A DNA stretch of 64,000 bases from Actinospineispora spinosispora DSM 44797 (GTDB lineage Bacteria > Actinomycetota > Actinomycetes > Mycobacteriales > Pseudonocardiaceae): NCBI RefSeq assembly GCF_000429025.1, contig NZ_KE386833.1, positions 944,582 to 1,008,581 on the forward strand, in the 5' to 3' direction. The notes under the pieces are model-generated. The model saw only the letters and a list, made by a program, of their open reading frames with translations. It had not been told where the DNA came from and made no database searches. Positions 1 through 8,303 of this stretch are shown in pieces. Each line of letters opens with the position of its first letter. Position 1 is the first letter of the stretch. Made by a program: the position numbers and the translations under genes.

Positions 1-1
1 C

Positions 2-196
2 GTGATGGGCGTCGACGGCCCGAGCCTCGGCGGCTACGCCAAGATCGCCACGGTGATCAGCGCCGACCTGCCGGTGCTGGCCCAGCTGACCCCCGGTGGC
101 CTCGCCACGTTCCTGGCGATCACCCCCGATGACGCACACACCGTGCACCTCGCGGCCCGGGCCGCCGGTGCCGCCGATTCAGTGGAGAGACTGTGA
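2..196 (+). CDS. pxpC: 5-oxoprolinase subunit C (biotin-dependent carboxyltransferase family), 3' end only
   Basis: Only the last 64 codons lie in the window; the gene enters from the left edge, so the GTG at position 2 is not a true start. The visible residues, including SLGGYAKIATV, a QLTPGG stretch and an FLAITPDDA stretch, match the C-terminal end of the KipA/PxpC carboxyltransferase-like family. PxpC works with PxpB and PxpA to hydrolyse 5-oxo-L-proline to glutamate using ATP. The stop overlaps the pxpA start by 4 nt (GTGA), so the two are translationally coupled. PxpB would be expected just upstream, outside the window. Confidence 0.82.
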   Translation: MMGVDGPSLGGYAKIATVISADLPVLAQLTPGGLATFLAITPDDAHTVHLAARAAGAADSVERL

Positions 197-972
197 GCTA
201 CCGGATCAACCTCAACTCGGACGTCGGTGAAGGCTTCGGCCGCTGGCGGCTCGGCCCGGACGACGAGCTGATCCCGCTGGTGCCGACGGTCAACATCGCC
301 TGTGGTTTCCACGCCGGTGACCCCTCGATCATGCACCGCACGACCACGACCGCGATCAGCTCCGGAGCGGACATCGGCGCCCACGTCGCCCTGCCCGACC
401 TGCGGGGATTCGGTCGGCGTCCGGTCGAGATCAGCCCGGACGACCTGCGCGACGACCTGCTGTACCAGATCGGCGCCCTCAGCGCGTTCGTCCGTGTCGC
501 CGGTGGGCAGCTGCGGCACGTCAAGCCGCACGGGTCGCTCTACGCGATGTGCGGACGCAGCGAGGAGTACGCGCGGGCGCTGCTGGAGTCCGTCGCCGGC
601 TACGACCCGGACCTGATCGTCATCGTCGGCCAGGGCTGGCCGGGGCGGCTCGCGGCCGACTACGGGCTCACCGTCGTCCACGAGGGCTACATCGACCTCG
701 ACTACCAGCCCGACGGCTTCCCGAGGGTCGAACCGATGAAGCAGCCGTGCGACCCGGAGGAGGTGGTGCGCCGGGCACTGCGCATCGTCCGGGACTCCGC
801 CGCGACGGCAATCGACGGATCGGCGATCGAGGTCCGGACGCCGACGCTGTGCCTGCACGGCGACATGCCCAACGTGCTGGACGTGACCCGCCACCTGCGG
901 AAACGGCTGGACGCCGAAGGTATCGAGGTGGTTGACCTCGCGACCGCGGTGTCGGCTGGGGCCGGGCGTTGA
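193..972 (+). CDS. pxpA: 5-oxoprolinase subunit A, LamB/YcsF family
   Basis: A 259-residue protein, the usual length for LamB/YcsF (PxpA). The N-terminal NLNSDVGEGFG segment, NIACGFHAGDP and the VKPHGSLY motif are family hallmarks. PxpA belongs to the ATP-dependent 5-oxoprolinase PxpABC in the cytoplasm. The GTG start at 193 overlaps the pxpC stop by 4 nt, and the stop overlaps the next start by 4 nt. The downstream genes are not the usual partners, so the lactam opened here could be a relative of 5-oxoproline; that last point is inference. Confidence 0.9.
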   Translation: MSYRINLNSDVGEGFGRWRLGPDDELIPLVPTVNIACGFHAGDPSIMHRTTTTAISSGADIGAHVALPDLRGFGRRPVEISPDDLRDDLLYQIGALSAFVRVAGGQLRHVKPHGSLYAMCGRSEEYARALLESVAGYDPDLIVIVGQGWPGRLAADYGLTVVHEGYIDLDYQPDGFPRVEPMKQPCDPEEVVRRALRIVRDSAATAIDGSAIEVRTPTLCLHGDMPNVLDVTRHLRKRLDAEGIEVVDLATAVSAGAGR

Positions 973-2069
973 GCACCGCCGCGAACGCGACCGACCTCGG
1001 TCCGGTGCTCGCCGCCGCACGGGCCACCGGCCTCGGCGGGTCCTACGAACCCATGCCCGACGCACTGGTCACCGAACAGCTGGAGCACTTCCACGGCCTC
1101 ACCGGCACGGTGCGCCGAATCGCCACCGAGAAGGACGAGACCTTCGTCCTGAGCTGCGCCCAGGGCCGGTACCTGGTCAAGATCTCCTCGCCGCACGAGG
1201 CCCTGCCGGACATCGAGCTGCAGACCGCGGCCATGCTGCACGTGCGGGACGCCGCGCCGGGTCTCCCGGTCCAGCTGCCGGTCGCCGGGCTGGACGGCCG
1301 GTACGGGCACCCGCTGGCAGCGTCCGGGCACACCGGACGGCTGCTGCGTGTGCTGACCTACCTCCCCGGGGGGCTGCTCGCGGACGCCGATCCCGCCCCT
1401 GGCGAGGTACGCGACATCGGCCGGGTGGCCGCTCGGCTGGCGCGCGTCCTCGACGGTTTCAGCCATCCACGCCAGGACCGCACGGTGATCTGGGACCTCA
1501 CGTGGTTCGACCGCATGCGTCCGCTCCTGTCGCACATCTCGGACCCGGCCGACCGCGCGCTGGCCGACAGCGTGTTCACCCAGTTCGAGGCACTGGTCGT
1601 GCCTCGGCTGCCCGAGCTGCCCCGCCAGGTCGTGCACGGCGACTTCAGCCCGTACAACCTGCTGGTGCGGCGCGGCGCACCCGGCTACGTCACCGGAGTG
1701 ATCGACTTCGGTGACGTCGTCCGCACCGCCAGGGCGTTCGACGTCGCGGTCGGCATGGCGAACCTGCTGTGCGACGACCCCGGCGACCCCTGGGCCAAGG
1801 CCGTCCACTTCGTCGAGGGATATCTCGACGAACGTGCGCTGACCGAGGGTGAGCTCGCGCTGCTGGGGGTTTGCGCCAAGGCCAGGGTCGTGCTGCGGGT
1901 GCTGATGGCGCTGTGGCGGGCGGTCGAGGACCCGGCTCGGCGGGACTACCTGCACTCACACTCGGTGAAGGACTGGACGCACCTGCATCTGGCACATGCC
2001 GTCCCGCTGTCCGAGACGACGCGGCGGCTGCACGCGGCCGGCACCCGCAACCCACAGGAAGGTCGGTAG
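969..2069 (+). CDS. APH-fold small-molecule kinase, hydroxylysine-kinase-like
   Basis: A 366-residue aminoglycoside-phosphotransferase-fold kinase. It shows ATP-site lysine in YLVKISSP (about residue 75), then ELQTAAMLH, the catalytic loop VVHGDFSPYNLL (about 222-233) and the metal-binding VIDFGD. The pattern of KDETFVLSC, YLVKIS and QTAAML resembles the 5-hydroxylysine kinase (HYKK/AGPHD1) branch more than antibiotic kinases. It starts with TTG at 969, overlapping the pxpA stop by 4 nt. The next gene abuts it and encodes a phospho-lyase-like PLP enzyme, which fits a route in which a hydroxylated amine is phosphorylated and then eliminated. The exact substrate is unknown. Confidence 0.72.
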   Translation: MSTAANATDLGPVLAAARATGLGGSYEPMPDALVTEQLEHFHGLTGTVRRIATEKDETFVLSCAQGRYLVKISSPHEALPDIELQTAAMLHVRDAAPGLPVQLPVAGLDGRYGHPLAASGHTGRLLRVLTYLPGGLLADADPAPGEVRDIGRVAARLARVLDGFSHPRQDRTVIWDLTWFDRMRPLLSHISDPADRALADSVFTQFEALVVPRLPELPRQVVHGDFSPYNLLVRRGAPGYVTGVIDFGDVVRTARAFDVAVGMANLLCDDPGDPWAKAVHFVEGYLDERALTEGELALLGVCAKARVVLRVLMALWRAVEDPARRDYLHSHSVKDWTHLHLAHAVPLSETTRRLHAAGTRNPQEGR

Positions 2070-3422
2070 ATGCACAGCACGGCACAGCCCTCCGGCGGTC
2101 GTCCCACGATGGTCAACGCGTTCGACCCGTCCCACCTGTCCCGGCTCCCGGAGCGAACCCGTGCCCAGGTGACGCGCCGGGACACCGTCCTGGGCGCCAG
2201 CTACCGCCTGTTCTACCGGACCCCGGTGGAGGTCGTCCGGGGAGAGGGTGTGCTGCTCTACGACGCCGACGGCAACGACTATCTGGACGCCTACAACAAC
2301 GTGCCGTCGGTCGGGCACGCCCACCCGAGGGTCGCGGCCGCAGTCAGCGCGCAGCTGAGCACCCTCAACACGAACACCCGCTACCTGCAGGAATCCATCC
2401 TGGACTACTCCGAGCAGCTGCTGGACACGTTCCCGGCCGAGCTGGGCAACGTGATCTACACGTGCACCGGGTCGGAGGCCAACGACCTGGCGATGCGGGT
2501 GGCGCGGTACGTCACCGGGCGGGACGGGGTGATCGTCACCGCGAACGCCTACCACGGTCTGACCGCGCAGGTCGCCGAGTTCTCTCCGTCGCTCGGACCG
2601 AACTCGCCGCTCGGGCCGCACGTGCGGGTCGTCGACGCGCCCGACGAGCTGCGGCTGCCGGCGGGGGTGAGCGTGGCGGCCCACATGCGGGCCCAGGTGC
2701 GCGCGGCGGTCGCGGACCTCGAACGGCACGGCGCCCGGTTGTGCGCGTTCATCGCGGACAGCATCTTCTCCTCGGACGGCGTCTTCGCCGATCCGTGTGG
2801 CTTTCTCGCCGACATCGCGGACGAGGTGCATCGGGCCGGTGGGCTGTACATCGCCGACGAGGTGCAGCCGGGGTTCGGCCGCAACGGCGACGGCTGGTGG
2901 GGCTTCCAACGCCACGGCGTGGTCCCGGACATCGTCACGGTGGGCAAGCCGATGGGCAACGGCATCCCCACCGCCGCCGCGATCTTCCGGCCTGAGCTGC
3001 TCGAGGAGTTCGGCGCCAACATCCGGTACTTCAACACCTTCGGCGGCAACTCGGTGTCCATCGCGGCCGCGCAGGCCGTTCTCGACGTCATCCGCGAGGA
3101 ACAGCTCATTGCGCACGCGAAGAAGATCGGGGCTCACCTGATGGACGGCCTGCGCACGCTCACCGCGGCCGACGACCGGGTCGCTCAGGTACGCGGGGCC
3201 GGGTTGTTCATCGGGGTGGACCTGGTCTCCGACCGGTCCTCGGCCACACCCGACGGCGAGCTGGCCGGCCGGATCGTCAACGAGCTGCGTGACCGTCGCG
3301 TGCTGATCTCGGCGTCCGGGCCCGCCGGCAACGTGCTGAAGATCCGGCCGCCGCTTCCCTTCGGCGTCCAGCACGCCGACCGCCTGCTGGAGGAGCTCGA
3401 CAAGGTGCTGTCCGGCTCGTGA
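2070..3422 (+). CDS. Class III PLP enzyme, probable O-phospho-amino-acid/amine phospho-lyase
   Basis: A 450-residue fold-type I, class III aminotransferase-family protein. It has YNNVPSVGHAHP and LNTNTRYLQE, features shared with the AGXT2L1/AGXT2L2 phospho-lyases, then CTGSEANDLA, the cofactor-binding IADEVQPGFGR and the PLP lysine in TVGKPMGNG. Those relatives cleave phosphoethanolamine or 5-phosphohydroxylysine to an aldehyde, ammonia and phosphate instead of transaminating. The ATG follows the kinase stop with no gap, supporting joint function. A plain omega-aminotransferase is the main alternative. The gene ends just before a MITE-like element. Confidence 0.75.
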   Translation: MHSTAQPSGGRPTMVNAFDPSHLSRLPERTRAQVTRRDTVLGASYRLFYRTPVEVVRGEGVLLYDADGNDYLDAYNNVPSVGHAHPRVAAAVSAQLSTLNTNTRYLQESILDYSEQLLDTFPAELGNVIYTCTGSEANDLAMRVARYVTGRDGVIVTANAYHGLTAQVAEFSPSLGPNSPLGPHVRVVDAPDELRLPAGVSVAAHMRAQVRAAVADLERHGARLCAFIADSIFSSDGVFADPCGFLADIADEVHRAGGLYIADEVQPGFGRNGDGWWGFQRHGVVPDIVTVGKPMGNGIPTAAAIFRPELLEEFGANIRYFNTFGGNSVSIAAAQAVLDVIREEQLIAHAKKIGAHLMDGLRTLTAADDRVAQVRGAGLFIGVDLVSDRSSATPDGELAGRIVNELRDRRVLISASGPAGNVLKIRPPLPFGVQHADRLLEELDKVLSGS

Positions 3423-3427
3423 GCCAC

Positions 3428-3596
3428 CTAGGAGCGTGCTGAACAAGTCGGGCCTACCGCGCGGCGCCCAGGCGGCGCCCTCGCCGCGTTGGGTGGACAG
3501 GCCGATACAACAGCGGTATCGACCTGTCCACCCGCCTTGCGATGACGTCACCTGGCCGCCGCACACTACGGCCGGAGTTGTTCAGCACACTCCTAG
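3428..3596. mobile_element. MITE-like fold-back element between convergent genes
   Basis: Inverted repeats of 19 bp, CTAGGAGCGTGCTGAACAA at 3428-3446 and its complement at 3578-3596, differ at one base. Most of the interior is also an imperfect inverted repeat. The centre is a hairpin with 18 bp arms at 3491-3508 and 3516-3533, one mismatch, and a 7 nt loop. TA dinucleotides sit at both ends of the GGAG...CTCC core, as a Tc1/IS630-type TA duplication would leave. There is no room for a transposase. The right end supplies the stop codon of the LacI gene. It may also act as a two-way terminator. Confidence 0.65.
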
Positions 3597-4603
3597 CGGG
3601 TGCTGGCGCGCACGACCAGCGACGGGGTGAGCGCGATGTGCGCCGCCGCGCGGGTCGTGGTGGAGCCGGTCTGGCTGGCCGCCGCCAGCAGGCGGACGGC
3701 TTCGGCGGCGATCTGATCGGTCGGCTGGGCGACGGTGGTCAGGGCGGGCTCGCTCAGTCCGGCGAAGTCGATGTCGTCGAAGCCGGTGACCTGCAGCCGG
3801 CCCGGTACGTCGATGTGGTGGGCACGGCAGGCGCGGGTGACGCCGAGCGCGATCAGGTCGTCGGAGCAGACCAGGGCGTCGGGCAGCGCATCGGCCCGCA
3901 CCAGCTGGGTGAGCGCCGACTCCCCCCACTCGATGCTGAACTCCCCGAGCAGGACGCCATGCCGCCCGAGTGTCATGCCCAGCTCGCCGACGCGCTGGCG
4001 GAACCCGGAGAGCCGCTGCTCGGAGGAGGAGTTGGTCTCCTGGGAACCGACGAAGGCGACGGTGTGCGCGCCCGAGGCGTGCAGGTGGTCGAGCACCAGC
4101 CGCATGGCGGCGATGTCGTCCACCCCGACCCAGTCGGTGCTGGTGCCGTCGACGAACCGGTCCAGCTGGACGAGAGGCAGCGCGGCCGCCGTGGCCGCGA
4201 CCGCGGCGGCGCTCTCGGCGCCGTGCGTCGGGCTGACGATGATGCCGTCCACGTTGCGGGCGACCAGGGACCGAAGCCGCCTGGCCTCGAGAGCGGGTGT
4301 CGACCGGGCATCGCACAGGAACAGGTCCCTGCCCTCACGTTCCAGGGCGTGCTCCACGCTCTGGACGAGTGAGGTGAAGAACGGGTTGCCGATGTTGGGC
4401 ACCACCATGCCGACCGTGTCCGTGCGGCTGTTGCGCAGCGCCCTGGCGATCGAGTTGACCTGGTAGCCGAGCTCGCTCGCCGCGGTCCTGACCCGATCGT
4501 TGACCTCGGGCGACACCGGTCCGCGGCCGGACAGCGCGCGGGACACGGTCGCGGTCGAGACCCCGGCACGTGCCGCCACCTCGGCGATGGTTACGCGCTG
4601 CAA
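3593..4603 (-). CDS. LacI-family transcriptional regulator
   Basis: A 336-residue LacI/GalR repressor. The N-terminal helix-turn-helix (VTIAEVAARAGVSTATVSRAL region, residues 4-24) and hinge helix (IARALRNS) precede a periplasmic-binding-protein-like effector domain starting near GMVVPNIGNPFF. The TTG start at 4603 is supported by an AGAGG element 7 nt upstream. A consensus-like LacI operator covers this start, suggesting autoregulation, and a second operator lies before the divergent BtpA gene. The stop codon falls within the right end of the MITE-like element. It is expected to control the 4748-11760 operon, with a sugar or sugar-derived effector (inference). Confidence 0.92.
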   Translation of the reverse strand: MQRVTIAEVAARAGVSTATVSRALSGRGPVSPEVNDRVRTAASELGYQVNSIARALRNSRTDTVGMVVPNIGNPFFTSLVQSVEHALEREGRDLFLCDARSTPALEARRLRSLVARNVDGIIVSPTHGAESAAAVAATAAALPLVQLDRFVDGTSTDWVGVDDIAAMRLVLDHLHASGAHTVAFVGSQETNSSSEQRLSGFRQRVGELGMTLGRHGVLLGEFSIEWGESALTQLVRADALPDALVCSDDLIALGVTRACRAHHIDVPGRLQVTGFDDIDFAGLSEPALTTVAQPTDQIAAEAVRLLAAASQTGSTTTRAAAHIALTPSLVVRASTR

Positions 4604-4612
4604 ACGATTACC
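4599..4612. promoter_or_regulatory. LacI-type operator over the regulator's own start
   Basis: TGCAAACGATTACC matches the LacI/GalR pattern TGNAANCGNTTNCA at all but the last position and has the central CG. It covers the TTG start codon and leader of the LacI gene, a position suited to negative autoregulation. Confidence 0.6.
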
Positions 4613-4720
4613 TCTCGAAGTGGCCAGCGGGGGACGACATGGTGCCGCTTGTTACCTGAGTTTACCGGACATGTCTTGACTGCCTGCGAATACGGTCTTA
4701 CGGTTCTGTCCACGTTCGAG

Positions 4721-4734
4721 TGGAATCGATTACA
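4721..4734. promoter_or_regulatory. LacI-type operator upstream of the transport operon
   Basis: TGGAATCGATTACA is a near-perfect palindrome (TGTAATCG-type half sites) ending 13 nt before the ATG of the BtpA gene, just ahead of its AAGGAG ribosome site. Binding here would block the leader of the operon. Its half site resembles the operator at 4599, so one regulator probably reads both. Confidence 0.65.
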
Positions 4735-4747
4735 CAAGGAGCGGCTC

Positions 4748-5623
4748 ATGACCGAGACGACCGTCGAGGGACGCGCACTGGGGGTGTTCCCGCCGAAGGC
4801 CAACGCGATCGAGCAGCTCTTCGGCACCGCGAAGGTCGTCATCGGAGTGGTCCACCTGCCGCCACTGCCGGGCAGTCCGCATTACACCGGAACACCGCTG
4901 AGCGAGCTGGAGACGTTCGCCGTGGAGGAAGCCCGGGCGTACCTGGAGGGCGGCTGCCACGGGTTGATCGTGGAGAACCACTGGGACATCCCGTTCCCCA
5001 AGCCCGGCGAACACGGGTACGAGACCGCCGCGGCGATGGCCGTGCTCACCCGGGCCGTGCGAGAGCGCACCGATGCCGGGCTCGGGGTCAGCGTGCTGTC
5101 CAACGCCGCCGAGTGCTCGATCGCCTCGGCATGGAGCGGTGGCGCGGGCTTCGTGCGGGTCAACCAGTGGGCGAACGCCTACGTCGCCAACGAGGGCATC
5201 ATCGAGGGCCAGGCGGCGCACGCCACCCGCTACCGGCATCGCATCGGTGCCGCACCGGTGAAGGTGTTCGCCGACGTGCACGTCAAGCACGGCGCGCACG
5301 CCATCGTCGCGGACCGGACGCTCGCGGAGCAGACCGAGGACGCCGAGTTCTTCGACGCCGACGTGCTCATCGCCACCGGTTCCCGCACCGGGGACGCGGC
5401 CGCGCTCGACGAGGTGGAAGGCATCGCGGCGCACACCACGCTGCCGGTGGTGATCGGCTCGGGGATCACCGCCGCCAACATCGGCGGGTTGTTGCCTGCC
5501 TGCTCCGGCGTGATCGTGGCGTCCTCGGTCAAGGACAACGGGCGCTGGTGGGGCCGTGTCGACACGGCCAAGGTCCGCGAGCTGACCAGGGCGGCCTCGG
5601 CGGCGGGCGCGGAGCTCCGGTGA
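4748..5623 (+). CDS. BtpA/SgcQ-family TIM-barrel protein
   Basis: A 291-residue BtpA/SgcQ-family protein. It has IGVVHLPPLPGSPHY near the N-terminus, then GLIVENHWDIPF, FVRVNQW, VFADVHVKHG, DVLIATGSRTG and the barrel-end phosphate-site-like VVIGSGITAANI. The family is a TIM barrel of unsettled function, often beside PfkB kinases and sugar transporters. The ATG at 4748 is chosen because AAGGAG lies 5 nt upstream and an operator sits just before it; in-frame starts further upstream would run through the operator. Its stop overlaps the kinase start (GTGA). The substrate is not known. Confidence 0.85.
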   Translation: MTETTVEGRALGVFPPKANAIEQLFGTAKVVIGVVHLPPLPGSPHYTGTPLSELETFAVEEARAYLEGGCHGLIVENHWDIPFPKPGEHGYETAAAMAVLTRAVRERTDAGLGVSVLSNAAECSIASAWSGGAGFVRVNQWANAYVANEGIIEGQAAHATRYRHRIGAAPVKVFADVHVKHGAHAIVADRTLAEQTEDAEFFDADVLIATGSRTGDAAALDEVEGIAAHTTLPVVIGSGITAANIGGLLPACSGVIVASSVKDNGRWWGRVDTAKVRELTRAASAAGAELR

Positions 5624-6507
5624 TCGTGTTCTGCGGGTATGCCAACCGGGACCAGACGGTGAGCGTCCCGGCGTTGCCCGGTGAAGGCGCCCGGGTGCAG
5701 GCGACCTCGATCCACGAGCAGGACGGCGGGATGGCCGCGAACGCCGCGGTGGCCGCGGCCCGGGTCGGGGCCGATGTGCGGTTCGCCGGTGTGCTCGGGC
5801 CCGATCCGCGCAGCACGCGGTTCCTGGACGCGTTGACCCGGGACGGGATCGACGTGCGGTGGACCCCACGCACCGGCACGCTGACCACCGCGATCGTGCT
5901 GCTCACCCCGGACGGCGAGCGGGTCGTGATCAGCCAGGACGACGACCTCGACACCGAGCGGGTCGCGGCGGTGTTCGACCTGGCAGCCGCCGAAGGCGCC
6001 GGGTGGCTCTACCTCGACGGCTACCGCTTCCCGTCGGCGGAGGCGGTGTTGCACGGCAGACCGGGACCGACGGTGGTCGTCGACCTGGACGGCTGCGAGG
6101 GTGTGCCCGCCGTCGAGGCCGCCCTGTCGCTGGCCGGCCACGCGGTCATCGGCAGGTCACTGGCACTCGACATCGTCGGCGGGGACGAGGCGCTGGCCGG
6201 ACTCGCTCGTGCGCACCAGGTGCAGCTGATCGTCACCGACGGACCGAAGGGCTGGACCCTGTTCGGCCCTGACGGCGGGCGGCACTCCGGCGCGGCACTG
6301 GCGGTCTCGGCGGTGGACTCGACCGGAGCGGGCGACTGCTTCGTCGGGGTGTACTGCGCCGAGCTCGACCGCGGCGCCGACCCGGTGTCCGCCGCCGCGT
6401 TCGCCTCGGTCGCGGCAGGGTTGTCCTGCACCCGGTACGGCGCCCGGGACGGGCTGCCCGACCGGCAGGCCGTACTCGCCGAGCTCGACCCACCTCGGTA
6501 CCGCTGA
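5620..6507 (+). CDS. PfkB-family carbohydrate (ribokinase-like) kinase
   Basis: A 295-residue ribokinase/PfkB kinase. The GGMAANAAVAAARVGADVRFAG substrate-side motif lies at about residues 35-55, and the C-terminal signature VDSTGAGDCFVGVY carries the catalytic aspartate and anion hole. It probably phosphorylates the compound imported by the adjacent ABC system or a product of it. The GTG start at 5620 overlaps the BtpA stop by 4 nt. An upstream in-frame extension exists but lies entirely in the BtpA gene and is not coding. The substrate is inferred to be a sugar or sugar acid only from context. Confidence 0.88.
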   Translation: MIVFCGYANRDQTVSVPALPGEGARVQATSIHEQDGGMAANAAVAAARVGADVRFAGVLGPDPRSTRFLDALTRDGIDVRWTPRTGTLTTAIVLLTPDGERVVISQDDDLDTERVAAVFDLAAAEGAGWLYLDGYRFPSAEAVLHGRPGPTVVVDLDGCEGVPAVEAALSLAGHAVIGRSLALDIVGGDEALAGLARAHQVQLIVTDGPKGWTLFGPDGGRHSGAALAVSAVDSTGAGDCFVGVYCAELDRGADPVSAAAFASVAAGLSCTRYGARDGLPDRQAVLAELDPPRYR

Positions 6508-6519
6508 ACAGGAGATCCC

Positions 6520-7527
6520 ATGCGACGAAGCGTGACGGTGCTGGCCGCACTGGTCCTGACCCTGACCGCCGGGTGCGATGTCGCGGCACGGCGCGAGATC
6601 GCGGCCGAGGCCGCGGCGGCGCAGGCGGGTCCACCGCCACCGGCCGTGGTGGCGCAGTCCTGCCAGGTGAAGGGCCGTCAGCCCAGGATCGGCATCATCC
6701 CGATCAACCTGCAGGCACTGTTCTTCAACCAGATCGACACCGGAGCGCAGCGCGTGGCGCAGCTGAGCGGCGCGCAGACGCAGATCGTGAACGGCAACGA
6801 CGACTCGACGACGCAGGCCAACGCGATCGACAACCTGGTGGCCAACCAGTACGACGCGATCATCGTCGACGCGGTCGACACCGACGGCATCAAGCCGGCC
6901 GTCCGGCGCGCCCAGGCCGCCGGCGTGCGGGTGGTCGCCGTCGACGCGACGGTGGACGACCCGGCGGTGTCCGCGCAGATCGGCGTCACCAACGCCTCGG
7001 GCGGACAGCAGATCGCCGGCCAGCTGCTCGGGATCAGCGGCGGCAAGGGCGAGATCGGTGTGGTCGGGGCGCTGAACAGCACCATCCAGCTGGAACGTCA
7101 GAAGGGCTTCACCGACGAGGTCACCGCGCACGGCATGGCCATCCGCGGCGTCGTGGACGGGCGCAACATCCAGGAGACCGCGCAGTCCGTCGCGGAGAAC
7201 CTGTTGACCGGGAACCCGGACCTCCCGTACGTCTACGCGACCGGCGAGCCCGCGCTGATCGGTCTCGCGGCGGCGGTCACCAGCCAGCAGCGGTCGAAGA
7301 CGATCAAGGTGGTCGGCTGGGACCTGTCCGAGCAGGCCGTGGACGGGCTGCGGGCGGGCTGGATCGTCGGCGTCGTGCAGCAGAACACCTTCCAGTTCGG
7401 CTACGACGCGATGAACGCGGCGATCAACCTCGTGTGCGGCCGCCCGGTGCCGAGGGACAACCCGGTACCCATCCAGATCGTCACTCCCGCCAACGTGGCG
7501 CACTACCTCTACTACCTGGAGAAGTGA
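6520..7527 (+). CDS. Sugar ABC transporter substrate-binding lipoprotein
   Basis: A 335-residue type I periplasmic-binding protein of the RbsB class. The N-terminus is a lipoprotein signal with lipobox LTAGC (Cys at residue 19). The mature part has IGIIPINLQALFFNQI, a DSTTQANAIDNLVANQYDAI segment typical of RbsB, and VVGWDLSEQAVDGL near the hinge. An AGGAG site lies 6 nt before the ATG, 12 nt after the kinase. It would bind the imported ligand at the outer face of the membrane. Length and motifs are normal for the family. Confidence 0.9.
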   Translation: MRRSVTVLAALVLTLTAGCDVAARREIAAEAAAAQAGPPPPAVVAQSCQVKGRQPRIGIIPINLQALFFNQIDTGAQRVAQLSGAQTQIVNGNDDSTTQANAIDNLVANQYDAIIVDAVDTDGIKPAVRRAQAAGVRVVAVDATVDDPAVSAQIGVTNASGGQQIAGQLLGISGGKGEIGVVGALNSTIQLERQKGFTDEVTAHGMAIRGVVDGRNIQETAQSVAENLLTGNPDLPYVYATGEPALIGLAAAVTSQQRSKTIKVVGWDLSEQAVDGLRAGWIVGVVQQNTFQFGYDAMNAAINLVCGRPVPRDNPVPIQIVTPANVAHYLYYLEK

Positions 7528-8303
7528 TGAGTGGACATCCACTGGTGAGCCTCAGCGGCATCACCAAGTCCTTCGGCGCCGTCCGCTCACTGCGTGGTGT
7601 GGACCTGCGACTCGACGTCGGCGAAGTTCTCGGGCTGGTCGGCGACAACGGCGCGGGCAAGTCGACCCTGATGAAGGTGCTCTCCGGCGCGCTGGAGCAC
7701 GACGGGGGCGAGATCCGGATCGACGGTGAGCCTCGGCGGTTCACCAGCCCGGCGGACGCGCGCCGGGACCGCATCGGCATCGTCTATCAGGACCTGTCGC
7801 TGTGCGACACCCTCGACGTGGCGAGCAACCTGTTCCTCGGCCGCGAGCCGAGGCGGGGGCCGTTCATCGACAGGGCCGAGATGCACCGCAAGGCGGCCGA
7901 GACGCTCGCCGAGCTGCACGTGCGGGTCCGGTCGACCTACCAGGAGATCGGTGAGCTGTCCGGCGGGCAGCGGCAGGCCGTGGCGATCGCCAGGGCGGTG
8001 TCCTTCCAGCCCCGGGTGCTCATCCTGGACGAACCGACCGCGGCACTCGCCGTCGCGGAGGTACGCCAGACCCTGCGGATGATCCGCGAGGTCGCGGCGA
8101 AGGGGGTCGGGGTCATCCTGATCACCCACCGGCTGCAGGACCTGTTCGAGGTGTGCGACCGCATCACCGTCATGTACGAGGGACGCAGCGTCGAGGACCG
8201 GTCGTCGGCGTCGCTGGACATCGAGACGCTGGTCTCGCTGATCACCCGGTCGAACCTCGAACCGGACCCGGCCCCCGACGCGGACCAGGAGGACCGAGCA
8301 TGA
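7527..8303 (+). CDS. Sugar ABC transporter ATP-binding protein
   Basis: A 258-residue single-domain ATPase related to half of RbsA. It has Walker A GDNGAGKST (about 40-48), Q-loop VYQDLS, signature LSGGQRQ, Walker B VLILDEPT and the switch histidine in LITHR. The start is the ATG at 7527, sharing its A with the preceding TGA. RbsA proteins are usually a tandem of two ATPase domains; this single-domain form must dimerise. It energises import through the permease that follows. Confidence 0.92.
   Translation: MSGHPLVSLSGITKSFGAVRSLRGVDLRLDVGEVLGLVGDNGAGKSTLMKVLSGALEHDGGEIRIDGEPRRFTSPADARRDRIGIVYQDLSLCDTLDVASNLFLGREPRRGPFIDRAEMHRKAAETLAELHVRVRSTYQEIGELSGGQRQAVAIARAVSFQPRVLILDEPTAALAVAEVRQTLRMIREVAAKGVGVILITHRLQDLFEVCDRITVMYEGRSVEDRSSASLDIETLVSLITRSNLEPDPAPDADQEDRA

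Noticed and set aside
1956..3566. 536-codon open frame opposite the phospho-lyase gene
   Set aside because: It mirrors the real gene on the other strand, a usual effect of high GC content, and its translation has no recognisable domain.
4720..5619. In-frame extension joining the PfkB kinase to upstream sequence
   Set aside because: The extension runs through the BtpA gene in another frame, is arginine-rich and has no motif. The GTG at 5620 gives a normal kinase N-terminus.
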